Notes: generated from the letters alone by a model not told the origin. A stretch of DNA of 7,010 nt from CALGTL01 sp963579135 (GCA_963579135.1 CAUZFB010000082.1:1-7010); one strand, 5' to 3'. Counted from the first letter of the stretch, positions 1 through 6,076 are shown. Made by a program: numbers and translations.

Positions 1-91
1 GGCGAGTTAGTTTCTGGACGATATTGGATCGACTGATACCATAGATTGGGTCCTGGGGACCCACCATCCCAAAATTTGTCCAATCAGCCAT
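1..91 (-). CDS. Hypothetical protein, N-terminal 30 codons only (runs off the left edge)
   Basis: I do not recognise this protein. The reading frame starts with ATG at 91-89 and stays open to the edge of the window, beginning MADWTNFGMVGPQDPIYG. A strong ribosome site, AAGGAG, lies nine bases upstream of the ATG. The start overlaps the end of the 64-aa gene before it by eight bases, so translation is probably coupled. No signal peptide or membrane segment is visible in the part present. It is the fourth gene of a co-directional set of small unknown genes, and its full size and family depend on sequence outside the window. The good ribosome site and the coupling make it likely to be a real gene. 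Confidence 0.6.
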   Translation of the reverse strand, partial: MADWTNFGMVGPQDPIYGISRSNIVQKLTR

Positions 92-278
92 GATTATCTT
101 CTCCTTGTTTGTGGCTACGCCTATCCGCAAACGCTCTTAACTCTGGTGGTCCGGTGGACTTCCCTTTGGGATCTTCTGCCTCATTTGTTTTCCGGGCCAC
201 TCTCCTCGACGACATCACGAAGTTGCCTGAGAATATCGGACTGTCCTTTGGAGCCGTTCTTGAGATACCCCTCACCAT
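84..278 (-). CDS. Small hypothetical basic protein, 64 aa
   Basis: No family is recognised. The support comes from its start: AAGGAGG lies six bases before ATG 278-276, one of the best ribosome sites in the window. Its TGA stop overlaps the ATG of the following gene. The protein is short, hydrophilic and charged, with eight Arg and five Lys in 64 residues. It has Arg-rich patches near residues 25-30 and 48-54 and no hydrophobic stretch, so it should be soluble and may be largely disordered. It follows the 168-aa gene after a 57-base gap and looks like the third gene of the same operon. A chance frame is possible because there is no homology argument, but an ideal ribosome site plus a coupled stop is hard to explain otherwise. 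Confidence 0.5.
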   Translation of the reverse strand: MVRGISRTAPKDSPIFSGNFVMSSRRVARKTNEAEDPKGKSTGPPELRAFADRRSHKQGEDNHG

Positions 279-335
279 TTAGTGCCTCCTTTTCTAAAGT
301 AGTTTGTCGGTTCCGTCTCAATGGTCCTCCACCAA

Positions 336-842
336 TCACCAAATCTCTCTAGCAATCGCCTGAAGATCTGGCACTGACAATGCTCCGGTGGAATTGATCC
401 AGTGGAATTCGTCGATCAGATGATGATGGCAGTCGACCTCCCAGGCTTCTTTCAGCATATGCATGGCAATGCTCTTCTCGTCGGCCTTTACCTTCGGCGC
501 CCAGGCAAAAATTTCCCAATTCCAGCGCCACGGCCGTCCTTGGTGGTAAAGCCAGTGGTTCCAGATCACCCAGTGCTTGGGCTTGGGGTTGAGGTAGTAG
601 TTGTCGATCCGAGAATTGGCAGGTGACCATGCCCATTCCACACCACCTAAGAAAAGCAGTTTACGAGGGGTGCCAACGGGGTAATGAGGGTAAGACTCTA
701 AGAACTCCGCCTTCACCTCGAGCCCCTCAGGTTTATCCGGCATGGATACCACCTCGGATAATCGCTGCTGAGGCAGATCATCGGGAAACCCTGGGAGAGG
801 TGAGGCGGCTATATGCTCATTCTTCCAACTTTCATTCGACAT
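336..842 (-). CDS. Hypothetical tryptophan-rich protein, 168 aa
   Basis: No family is recognised. ATG 842-840 is preceded at seven bases by AAGGAG, which lies inside the end of the upstream 126-aa gene; the two genes overlap by 11 bases, so coupled translation is likely. The composition is unusual: 13 Trp in 168 residues, seven of them between residues 91 and 114 (W91, 94, 97, 105, 107, 109, 114). There are ten His, including a run at 139-141 followed by acidic residues (DCHHHLIDEFH, 137-147). The N-terminal 40 residues are proline- and acid-rich. There is no signal peptide or membrane helix, so a soluble cytoplasmic protein is expected. The aromatic core could form a sugar- or ligand-binding surface and the His/Asp/Glu cluster a metal site, but both are guesses from composition. 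Confidence 0.75.
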   Translation of the reverse strand: MSNESWKNEHIAASPLPGFPDDLPQQRLSEVVSMPDKPEGLEVKAEFLESYPHYPVGTPRKLLFLGGVEWAWSPANSRIDNYYLNPKPKHWVIWNHWLYHQGRPWRWNWEIFAWAPKVKADEKSIAMHMLKEAWEVDCHHHLIDEFHWINSTGALSVPDLQAIAREIW

Positions 843-1212
843 TCTTTTTCTCCTTTAACGGGATCAATACGCCCTCTCGGTGCTGACCGAAACCAATACC
901 GACATAAGCGCCCGAAGAAGGTTTAAAGGGAAGTTCCTTATCTTCTTTGCCAAGGTTATTGGCGTAATCAAGGGCCGCATTGAGACTGGCAAAGTCTTTG
1001 GAGAGGCTGTTATCAGGACTCGCATCCACCTGATAGCGCCTTGATTCATCATCACTCCTGCCCCAAGACCCAACGCCGATATAGACATACTGTTTTGCCC
1101 GCAGGATCGCGCATTGCTCCCAGTTATCTGGGTTAAGTTCCGGTGCGACAGGGGCAGATCCCCCATAGATTGCATGCTGGGCGGGGAACTTCTTGTAAAT
1201 AAAAACTGCCAT
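832..1212 (-). CDS. Hypothetical protein, 126 aa, first gene of the cryptic operon
   Basis: No family is recognised. ATG 1212-1210 follows AAAGGAG at a six-base spacing, and the frame ends in a TGA inside the start of the next gene. The protein begins MAVFIYKKFP and has no signal peptide or membrane span. Two short stretches resemble each other, QYVYIGVG at 41-48 and AYVGIGFG at 102-109. They are separated by a charged, partly helical-looking section (residues about 50-95), which hints at two related beta-hairpins. The C-terminus is lysine-rich. Its leader (1213-1344) holds several dyads. It heads a tight set of four small genes, so a joint role is likely, but no function can be assigned from sequence. 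Confidence 0.75.
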   Translation of the reverse strand: MAVFIYKKFPAQHAIYGGSAPVAPELNPDNWEQCAILRAKQYVYIGVGSWGRSDDESRRYQVDASPDNSLSKDFASLNAALDYANNLGKEDKELPFKPSSGAYVGIGFGQHREGVLIPLKEKKNVE

Positions 1213-1227
1213 GGTCTTATCTCCTTT

Positions 1228-1313
1228 GCCCTGATCACTGGTATTGCGCCAGTGGATCTAACAGGGCAGATAGACCAACCGTCGCTTTAACAGTATTTGT
1301 TATCCCGCCCTGT
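1228..1313 (-). promoter_or_regulatory. Leader of the cryptic operon with nested dyad symmetries
   Basis: Several symmetric elements lie between the terminator and the 126-aa gene. CACTGG (1236-1241) pairs with CCAGTG (1249-1254) around a seven-base loop, ending only 12 bases upstream of the AAAGGAG ribosome site. ACAGGGC (1261-1267) is the exact reverse complement of GCCCTGT (1307-1313), and GCCCTG recurs at 1228-1233. TAACA (1288-1292) faces TGTTA (1298-1302) with a five-base spacer, as in a small operator. No convincing -35/-10 pair was found, although the promoter of the four-gene set should lie here. The pairings are seen directly; a regulatory role is inferred. Confidence 0.3.
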
Positions 1314-1344
1314 AAGTTGTCGCTTAAACCGGCGGTGTGCAGGC

Positions 1345-1379
1345 AATAAAAAACCCGCTCCTGCTTTCGCAAAAACGGG
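1345..1379 (-). terminator. Rho-independent terminator, minus strand
   Basis: Read on the minus strand, an 11-base arm (1379-1369, starting CCCG) pairs fully with the arm at 1364-1354 (ending CGGG) around a GAAA tetraloop. Eight pairs are Watson-Crick and three are G-U. Six T residues follow directly (1353-1348), then ATT. On the plus strand the same three G-U positions become C-A mismatches and no U-tract follows, so the element works in one direction only. It lies about 285 bases beyond the nitrilase stop and 133 bases before the 126-aa gene. It most simply ends the tct-nitrilase transcript and insulates the cryptic operon. It could also be an attenuator if that operon's promoter lies upstream of it. 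Confidence 0.75.
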
Positions 1380-1663
1380 CCATCGCCCCTTTTAGCAGTA
1401 TTTATATAGCGCCCGCAAGCAAGTCAAATCGGCGCGTCGGTAAATATGACCGCATCTCGAACACAGACTACACTGAGGCCTTCGTGAAAGTTATGGTCGG
1501 AGTGTTGCAGAGATTTCTATCAGACGCCTTATCGGCGTAATACTTGGTTCCTGGCCTAACCTGGCGGTCCGGGAAGGACAAGATAAGTTCAAGGAATTCA
1601 ATGAATTTGGTCCAGACTTGCTTGTCAAAAGAATCGGTGAACTACTACAGACCCAATTTCTCT
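1380..1663. other. Intergenic region without an intact gene
   Basis: Between the terminator and the nitrilase stop I see no intact gene on either strand. It holds most of the possible regulator remnant described separately, and a small dyad, ACGCC (1524-1528) facing GGCGT (1534-1538), without a T-run. The minus-strand nitrilase transcript presumably continues through this stretch to the terminator at 1345-1379 as a long 3' untranslated region. Confidence 0.5.
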
Positions 1664-1704
1664 TTACTCCTTATCAGCCACTGAGGGAACAAGTCCAAGC
1701 CTGA
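1460..1704 (+). pseudogene. Possible frameshifted remnant of a TetR-like regulator C-terminus
   Basis: Two overlapping plus-strand frames look like one broken protein. The first (about 1460-1540) reads DYTEAFVKVMVGVLQRFLSD before a TAA at 1538. The second is open from 1477 to a TGA at 1702-1704 and includes RRLIGVILGSWPNLA, then EFGPDLLVKRIGELLQTQ. The order of an LL-rich helix, then RLI...(F/W)PxLA, then GPxxLL...LL recalls the ligand domain of AcrR/TetR regulators of the AefR type. The second frame has no start codon and no helix-turn-helix region is visible upstream, so any gene here is dead. Its last 41 bases overlap the 3' end of the convergent nitrilase gene. The resemblance is by eye and could be chance. 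Confidence 0.2.
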
Positions 1705-2680
1705 TAAGTTCGGATTCGATAGTTGCCCTGTCCGGCTTTCCGTCGGCGAACAAGTTTGGCGGAAGCGAAGGTCTTTGGTGATAGTCGAATACCGCGCTTG
1801 CGTAAAGCGGCAATCGGGCTGGGCCTCTCGATGTGCGCAGCCATTCGACATCTATCTCACCCCAAACCGTACTATCGGCTTGGTAGGACTCCGCGATGAT
1901 TTCACCCTTGAATCCAATAATACGCGACGCGCCCATGTCACCAATAGTTGTATTCTCGACCGAGTAACCCGAATTGGATACTACCCAGTAGACCTTGTTC
2001 TCGATAGCACGCGCCCTGTCGAGATATACACGTCCGGCCAATTCGGGCTCTGCGGTCGAGCGTATGATGACTTCGGCACCGTTTGCGGTTAGTTGCCGCG
2101 CCACCTCGGGAGTTCGTATTTCATGACACACACACATGCCCAAGGTGCCGATGTCGGTCTCGACAACGGGAAAGACCACGTTCCCGACGGAGCGACCGTT
2201 CGCGAATTCCGCCATGTACCGATCGAGAACATCATTGGGGCTGGTATACAAAGTCAGCAGTCCGTGCCGAAGCTTGTGGCGCTTATAGATCAGTTCCCCA
2301 TCTGGGCCGAATATAAACGCCGCGTTCAGGAAATGACCCGGAAACTGCGGCAATATTTCGAGTGCCTGGGCAGCGATATATAGTTGATTCTCCTTGGCTG
2401 CTCGCGCCAACGGTTCCACCTCGGGGCCTGGGATCTCGATGGCGACATCCAAGCCGTCTATGGTGCCAGAAGCGATGCCCCTCCAATCGCTAAAACCGTA
2501 CTCTGGGAAGGCCAGCAGTTTCACCTTGCCGGCCCCGCGTGTTTCCTGACGCCGGTGCTGTAAAAACACCATCTCCCCAATCATATCCGTAATTCGCTCG
2601 ACATTCTTCCGTACGTCGGCTCGATTTCGAGCTGTATAAATAGCAGGTTGAATACACATTACTTGATAACGTAGCGACAT
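1664..2680 (-). CDS. Nitrilase-superfamily carbon-nitrogen hydrolase (amidohydrolase)
   Basis: This cytoplasmic enzyme should hydrolyse a non-peptide C-N bond (amide, carbamoyl or nitrile) to a carboxylate and ammonia through a Glu-Lys-Cys triad. From the ATG at 2680 the protein has 338 residues. The triad is readable: E60 in FPEY, K133 in YKRH and C185 in MCVCHE, the last followed by the usual PE three residues on. GAEVIIR after the cysteine is also typical. The longest frame starts at a TTG at 2698 with no ribosome site; the ATG has GAGG about 12 bases upstream and gives the normal N-terminus leading into MCIQPAIY. The gene lies 66 bases after tctA in the same direction, so its substrate is probably what the transporter imports. 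CHE replaces the common CYD, so the exact subfamily and substrate stay open. Confidence 0.88.
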   Translation of the reverse strand: MSLRYQVMCIQPAIYTARNRADVRKNVERITDMIGEMVFLQHRRQETRGAGKVKLLAFPEYGFSDWRGIASGTIDGLDVAIEIPGPEVEPLARAAKENQLYIAAQALEILPQFPGHFLNAAFIFGPDGELIYKRHKLRHGLLTLYTSPNDVLDRYMAEFANGRSVGNVVFPVVETDIGTLGMCVCHEIRTPEVARQLTANGAEVIIRSTAEPELAGRVYLDRARAIENKVYWVVSNSGYSVENTTIGDMGASRIIGFKGEIIAESYQADSTVWGEIDVEWLRTSRGPARLPLYASAVFDYHQRPSLPPNLFADGKPDRATIESELIRLGLVPSVADKE

Positions 2681-2746
2681 TCTTGCAACACACCTCAAAT
2701 TAAAAGGTTCAGACCTGCAAAACTAAAGTATCGCTCCCCGGCGACA

Positions 2747-4237
2747 TTATTTCAAGGTGCGACGCTTCATTCCGGCGAAGAGTTTGCGGTAGGGGCCGGA
2801 ACCCACAACCACCAATAGGGATACAATTAGCAGCCCCAGAACGATTGGCCGAAAGACAAATGAATCGCCGTAAATCTGCATTGCAAGCAAGAAATTTTCT
2901 TCCAACAACGGGCCCAGAACCAAGGCGATCACCAGGGTAGCCCTAGAATAACCGAACTTGTCCATATAGTAACCAAGCACACCAAACGACAACGCGACCA
3001 GCAAGTCGCCAACATGTTTATTGGTCGCGTAAGCGCCAAAGAGCGATACCACCAGAACAGGCGCCACGATCAGGTTAGGACGGATAAGCGTGAGGCGAGC
3101 CAGTAAGCCGGAGAATGACAAGCACAGAATACTTGCGCACAGGCTGCTGAAAATCAGGACCAATATCAAGAACCAGGTGAAGTCCAGGTGTTCGTCGAGC
3201 ATGCTTCGCCCAGGCTGGATACCGAACATGATGAACGCGGACAGCAGCAGCGCCGTTGGCGCGCTACCGGGTATGCCGAATAAAAGTGTGGGAATCAGTG
3301 TACCGCCATCTTTGCTGTTCGTTGCCGCGTCTGCGGCAATGACACCCTCAATTTCTCCCTTCCCGAAATTATCCCGGTTTTTGGACATTCGCGCAGCTTG
3401 GGAATAGGCAAGGTACTGTGCGGTCTCCCCGCCAAGGCCCGGCATTAGCCCGACGATGACGCCGGTAATGCTACTCATCAGGGTCGTGCGAAAATACCTG
3501 AACACGTCGAGCATCCCGCGCAGAGTGCCGCGGCCTTCCTGGATCATGTCCGACGAAGCAATCGCCCTTCCTTGTCGTAGCAGCAGCATCATCTCCGCGA
3601 TGGCAAACAACCCGATCACGGCAGGAATAATCGGCAAGCCGTCCCACAGGTAGAGTTGCCCGAAGGTATAGCGCAATGTGCCGCTTGCCATTTCCATTCC
3701 AACGAAGCTAAGCATAAGACCCGCGCCACCAGATACGAGAGCTTTTAGCGTGTCGGCCGAGCCGATGTACGACATCATTACAAGGGAGACGATAACGAGA
3801 GCGAAAAACTCCGAAGGCCCAAACAACAGAATCAATGGTCGGACGAACGGTAAAACTAGGGCAAGGCACAGGGCGCCAATGAGTCCCCCGACGGCGGATG
3901 CGGTGAATCCGGCACCGAGCGCTCTCGCCGCCTCTCCTTTCTTTGCAAGGGGGTAACCGTCGAAGACGCTAGCTACCCCGCTCACGTTGCCTGGCACACC
4001 GAAAAGAACGGAAGTTACCGTATTGGAGGTTCCAATGACCGCGAGGGCCGCCAGCATCATGGCGATTGCAGCGGTGGGTTCCATCCCGTAAGTGAACGGC
4101 AGCATCAGGGCAAGGATGAACATTCCGCCGAGACCCGGAATGATTCCTACAATCGTACCGCAAGCGACCCCAAGGAATACGAAAGCGGTGGTCTTCCATG
4201 TGAAAAGCAAAAGCCCGGCGAAAATAGCTTCTATCAC
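2747..4237 (-). CDS. tctA: TctA-family large membrane subunit of a tripartite tricarboxylate transporter
   Basis: This is the large integral membrane subunit that carries the ligand received from TctC across the inner membrane, driven by an ion gradient in known TTT systems. With the GTG start it has 496 residues, the usual family size, and is hydrophobic throughout with about 12 membrane spans. The duplicated TctA signature is clear: GIIPGLGG near residues 31-38 and GLMPGLGG near 263-270. These are followed by FGVPGN (about 79-84) and LLFGIPGSAPTALL (about 318-331), with the conserved ADAATNSKDGGTLIP segment between the later motifs. The start is chosen at GTG 4237-4235, which gives the typical N-terminus MIEAIFAGLLL. 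The longest frame uses a TTG at 4249 without a good ribosome site. The GTG overlaps the stop of a short upstream minicistron (GTGA). Confidence 0.93.
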   Translation of the reverse strand: MIEAIFAGLLLFTWKTTAFVFLGVACGTIVGIIPGLGGMFILALMLPFTYGMEPTAAIAMMLAALAVIGTSNTVTSVLFGVPGNVSGVASVFDGYPLAKKGEAARALGAGFTASAVGGLIGALCLALVLPFVRPLILLFGPSEFFALVIVSLVMMSYIGSADTLKALVSGGAGLMLSFVGMEMASGTLRYTFGQLYLWDGLPIIPAVIGLFAIAEMMLLLRQGRAIASSDMIQEGRGTLRGMLDVFRYFRTTLMSSITGVIVGLMPGLGGETAQYLAYSQAARMSKNRDNFGKGEIEGVIAADAATNSKDGGTLIPTLLFGIPGSAPTALLLSAFIMFGIQPGRSMLDEHLDFTWFLILVLIFSSLCASILCLSFSGLLARLTLIRPNLIVAPVLVVSLFGAYATNKHVGDLLVALSFGVLGYYMDKFGYSRATLVIALVLGPLLEENFLLAMQIYGDSFVFRPIVLGLLIVSLLVVVGSGPYRKLFAGMKRRTLK

Positions 4238-4269
4238 GACATTGACCAAGACCGGTCACCGGAATACAC
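4234..4269 (-). CDS. Possible 11-codon minicistron coupling tctB to tctA
   Basis: The only strong ribosome site between tctB and tctA, GAGGAGG (4284-4278), sits eight bases before a GTG at 4269-4267. It opens a short frame of 11 codons (MYSGDRSWSMS). Its TGA overlaps the GTG proposed as the tctA start in a GTGA junction. The peptide itself need not have a function; ribosomes finishing it would be delivered to the tctA start. The site and overlap are seen directly, and translation of the frame is inferred. The alternative is that this ribosome site serves the tctA TTG at 4249 at an unfavourable 28-base distance. Confidence 0.3.
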   Translation of the reverse strand: MYSGDRSWSMS

Positions 4270-4287
4270 CAGTTTCGCCTCCTCGGC

Positions 4288-4797
4288 CTAAAACAGCGAG
4301 GAAACCGGAAAATAGCCCCGATAAAGCGATATTCCAAGTAAGTGAACGGCGCCGACGCAGAACAATACGTATACGAGTGCGGTAGTCAAAATGACCATCC
4401 ACGACTCTCTGCCGTGTAGTCGAAGGAAGGGAACCATAAACACGAGGGCCCCGACGACAAACCCGACGAACAAGACACCCAGGGCCAAAAATCCTAGCCA
4501 GGCGAAGGCGCGGAACTCATGTACAACCTCGGCTCCGCCGTCCGGATGACGGGACTCGCCAAATGAAGTGTCCATCGTCTTATCTCGGCGGATGTTGGGC
4601 ACAAGCGACAGCGATCCTTTCACTTCCTTAAACAGCAGCACAATCACAAGCAACAGGGTCGGGATCCCGATCATTACAGGACCAGTCCGGACGGTTGGGG
4701 AAAAGTCCAGCGTAGCAATGAGGGCGCCGGCGAGTGCAACCGTGACCAAGGAAACGAAAACCAGTTGCTGTATCGCGGCGATTTTTTCCCTGGACAG
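4288..4797 (-). CDS. tctB: TctB-family small membrane subunit of a tripartite tricarboxylate transporter
   Basis: TctB is the small, poorly conserved membrane partner of TctA. The 169-residue reading has four hydrophobic segments (about 8-30, 38-57, 97-125 and 134-155) with a charged cytoplasmic-type loop between the second and third, as in the family. The start is unusual. The longest frame from ATG/GTG/TTG begins at a TTG (4749) inside the first membrane span with no ribosome site. A CTG at 4797-4795 stands eight bases after GGAGG (4810-4806) and yields SREKIAAIQQL, the S-R-E-K-I type N-terminus common in TctB proteins. I therefore place the start at the CTG. The frame stays open back to a TAA near 4913, with no ATG, GTG or TTG codon in that stretch. 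It ends 50 bases before the proposed tctA GTG. Confidence 0.82.
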   Translation of the reverse strand: MSREKIAAIQQLVFVSLVTVALAGALIATLDFSPTVRTGPVMIGIPTLLLVIVLLFKEVKGSLSLVPNIRRDKTMDTSFGESRHPDGGAEVVHEFRAFAWLGFLALGVLFVGFVVGALVFMVPFLRLHGRESWMVILTTALVYVLFCVGAVHLLGISLYRGYFPVSSLF

Positions 4798-4890
4798 GGG
4801 GGAATCCTCCTTCAGTGGCCTTGTTCTTCTGGAACCCCTGCGGAATTGCTGGCGGGTTCGAACAATGCTTGATTTGACGTTTCGTAGCAG

Positions 4891-4912
4891 AGCCGGGATT
4901 TCAACCCCGGCT
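4891..4912 (-). other. Stem-loop between tctC and tctB
   Basis: AGCCGGG and CCCGGCT pair perfectly over seven bases, plus one G-T, around a six-base loop. This lies 28 bases beyond the tctC stop and about 94 bases before the tctB start. No T-run follows on the minus strand, so it is not a classical terminator. Such hairpins after binding-protein genes commonly protect the upstream mRNA from 3' exonucleases and give more binding protein than membrane subunits; that role is inferred here. Confidence 0.5.
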
Positions 4913-4939
4913 TAAGACCGAATGGGTTTAGCGCGACAG

Positions 4940-6040
4940 CTACTGATTCTTGTACGATTTCTGGATGATGTTTCTATACGAATCCGGCGATGCCAGGTTT
5001 TTCGCAACTTGAGCCTTAAGCTCCTCGCCAAGCATCGGGTTAAGGAAGAGGCCTTGCGCTTCGAGGTCGCTCAGGAATTGTTTGTCGTTCAAGACATCAA
5101 CGAACACCTTTCGGTATGCGGTGACGCGCTCGGGACTGCTGTTCGGAGCAATGGCAAGAGCCCGGCCGCCTTCCCGCGCAGCCAGGTGCGCCTTGAGCAC
5201 CGCCATCAGTTCGTCGTCAATTCCTCGTTCGATTGCGATTTCCTCAATAGTAGGAACATCGGTGAGCGAAACGGCCTGGAACGCCTCGGGGAGTGAGCGA
5301 TCGGCATGGTAGGGCACCGGCCTGTCACCCACAAGCGCCAGCACTTTCGCATCACCGGCCGTGACCGCCGGGAGTCCCGCTGAAAATGCCCAGATTACCG
5401 CATCAGCTTCGCCACGCAGCACACCCAGCCACGCCTGACGACCACCTTTGTAGCCCGAGATGATTTTGTATGGAAAGTCGAAGGCGGCGCCGACGACCAA
5501 CGGATTGATAAAGAGATTATCGCCGGGCCCAGATGCTGCGAAGCTAACGGGATCCTGCGTGTCCGCGTGATCAAGCATCGATTGAATATCCTTGAACCTT
5601 CCGTTCGGATTCACGAGGATCGCGTCGGGCTCTGTGGAAAGACTGCCGATCCACTCAAACTTGTTCAAATCGAACCGGACTCCCGGCGCATCTCCCAGTG
5701 TCGCGGCAACCGCACCAACGGTATTGACCATCTGGATGCGGAACTCCTGCGGGTCGGTCACGTATCCGTTGTTCGCGGAAAGCAGCCCGCCGGCTCCTGT
5801 CTCATTAATAACAACCGCGGTAGCACCCGTATGGCGCTCGAAATGCTGGATGAATGCCCGGCCAATTCGGTCAAATCCACCACCTTCGCCGAATGGCACA
5901 GACAAAGTAACACGTTGCCCTTCGAAAATCTCACGAACATCTTTGTCTGCTGTCGCTGTAGTGGGAACGAGACTCGCGGCAAGCAGGAAAGAAGGTGCTA
6001 CCCGAACACACCAAGACCTCAAACTAGCATTCTTCATCAT
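4940..6040 (-). CDS. tctC: TctC/Bug-family periplasmic solute-binding protein
   Basis: This is the extracytoplasmic receptor of the TTT system. It binds a carboxylate or related small organic ligand and delivers it to TctA/TctB. A Sec signal peptide is clear: basic residues K3, R8 and R13, a hydrophobic core at about 14-26, and a likely cut after ATA (29-31) before DKD. The mature part shows the Bug pattern: VPFGEGGGFDRIGR (48-61), with D57 at the ligand-contact position, VINETGAGG (77-85), then FEWIGSL and the GYKGGRQAWLGVLRGEADA segment near 196-214. At 366 residues it is about 30-40 longer than a typical Bug protein. ATG 6040 is followed at once by a second ATG at 6037; GAGG lies six bases before the first. 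It is the first gene of the unit and the ligand cannot be read from sequence. Confidence 0.92.
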   Translation of the reverse strand: MMKNASLRSWCVRVAPSFLLAASLVPTTATADKDVREIFEGQRVTLSVPFGEGGGFDRIGRAFIQHFERHTGATAVVINETGAGGLLSANNGYVTDPQEFRIQMVNTVGAVAATLGDAPGVRFDLNKFEWIGSLSTEPDAILVNPNGRFKDIQSMLDHADTQDPVSFAASGPGDNLFINPLVVGAAFDFPYKIISGYKGGRQAWLGVLRGEADAVIWAFSAGLPAVTAGDAKVLALVGDRPVPYHADRSLPEAFQAVSLTDVPTIEEIAIERGIDDELMAVLKAHLAAREGGRALAIAPNSSPERVTAYRKVFVDVLNDKQFLSDLEAQGLFLNPMLGEELKAQVAKNLASPDSYRNIIQKSYKNQ

Positions 6041-6076
6041 TCTATCCTCGTTGTAAGGTGTCGACCAACTGGAAAA

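Noticed and set aside
1337..1540. Plus-strand open frame of 67 codons beginning in the terminator
   Set aside because: As an intact gene it has no ribosome site and its first third is the A-rich terminator sequence. Only its last part is kept, as half of a possible remnant.
1609..1618. GGTCCAGACT repeated at 6241-6250
   Set aside because: Ten-base repeats are expected by chance many times in 7 kb, and the surroundings of the two copies do not match.
1645..1851. Minus-strand 68-codon frame overlapping the nitrilase 3' end
   Set aside because: It is a shifted-frame shadow of the nitrilase gene, with no start signal and no family features.
2700..2718. Short hairpin (AGGT/ACCT with a four-base loop) followed by TTTTAATTT between tctA and the nitrilase gene
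   Set aside because: Four pairs are too weak for a terminator, and the close co-directional spacing argues for read-through.
3090..3956. Plus-strand open frames antisense to tctA
   Set aside because: They are mirror frames of a strongly supported membrane-protein gene, and their translations lack coherent features.
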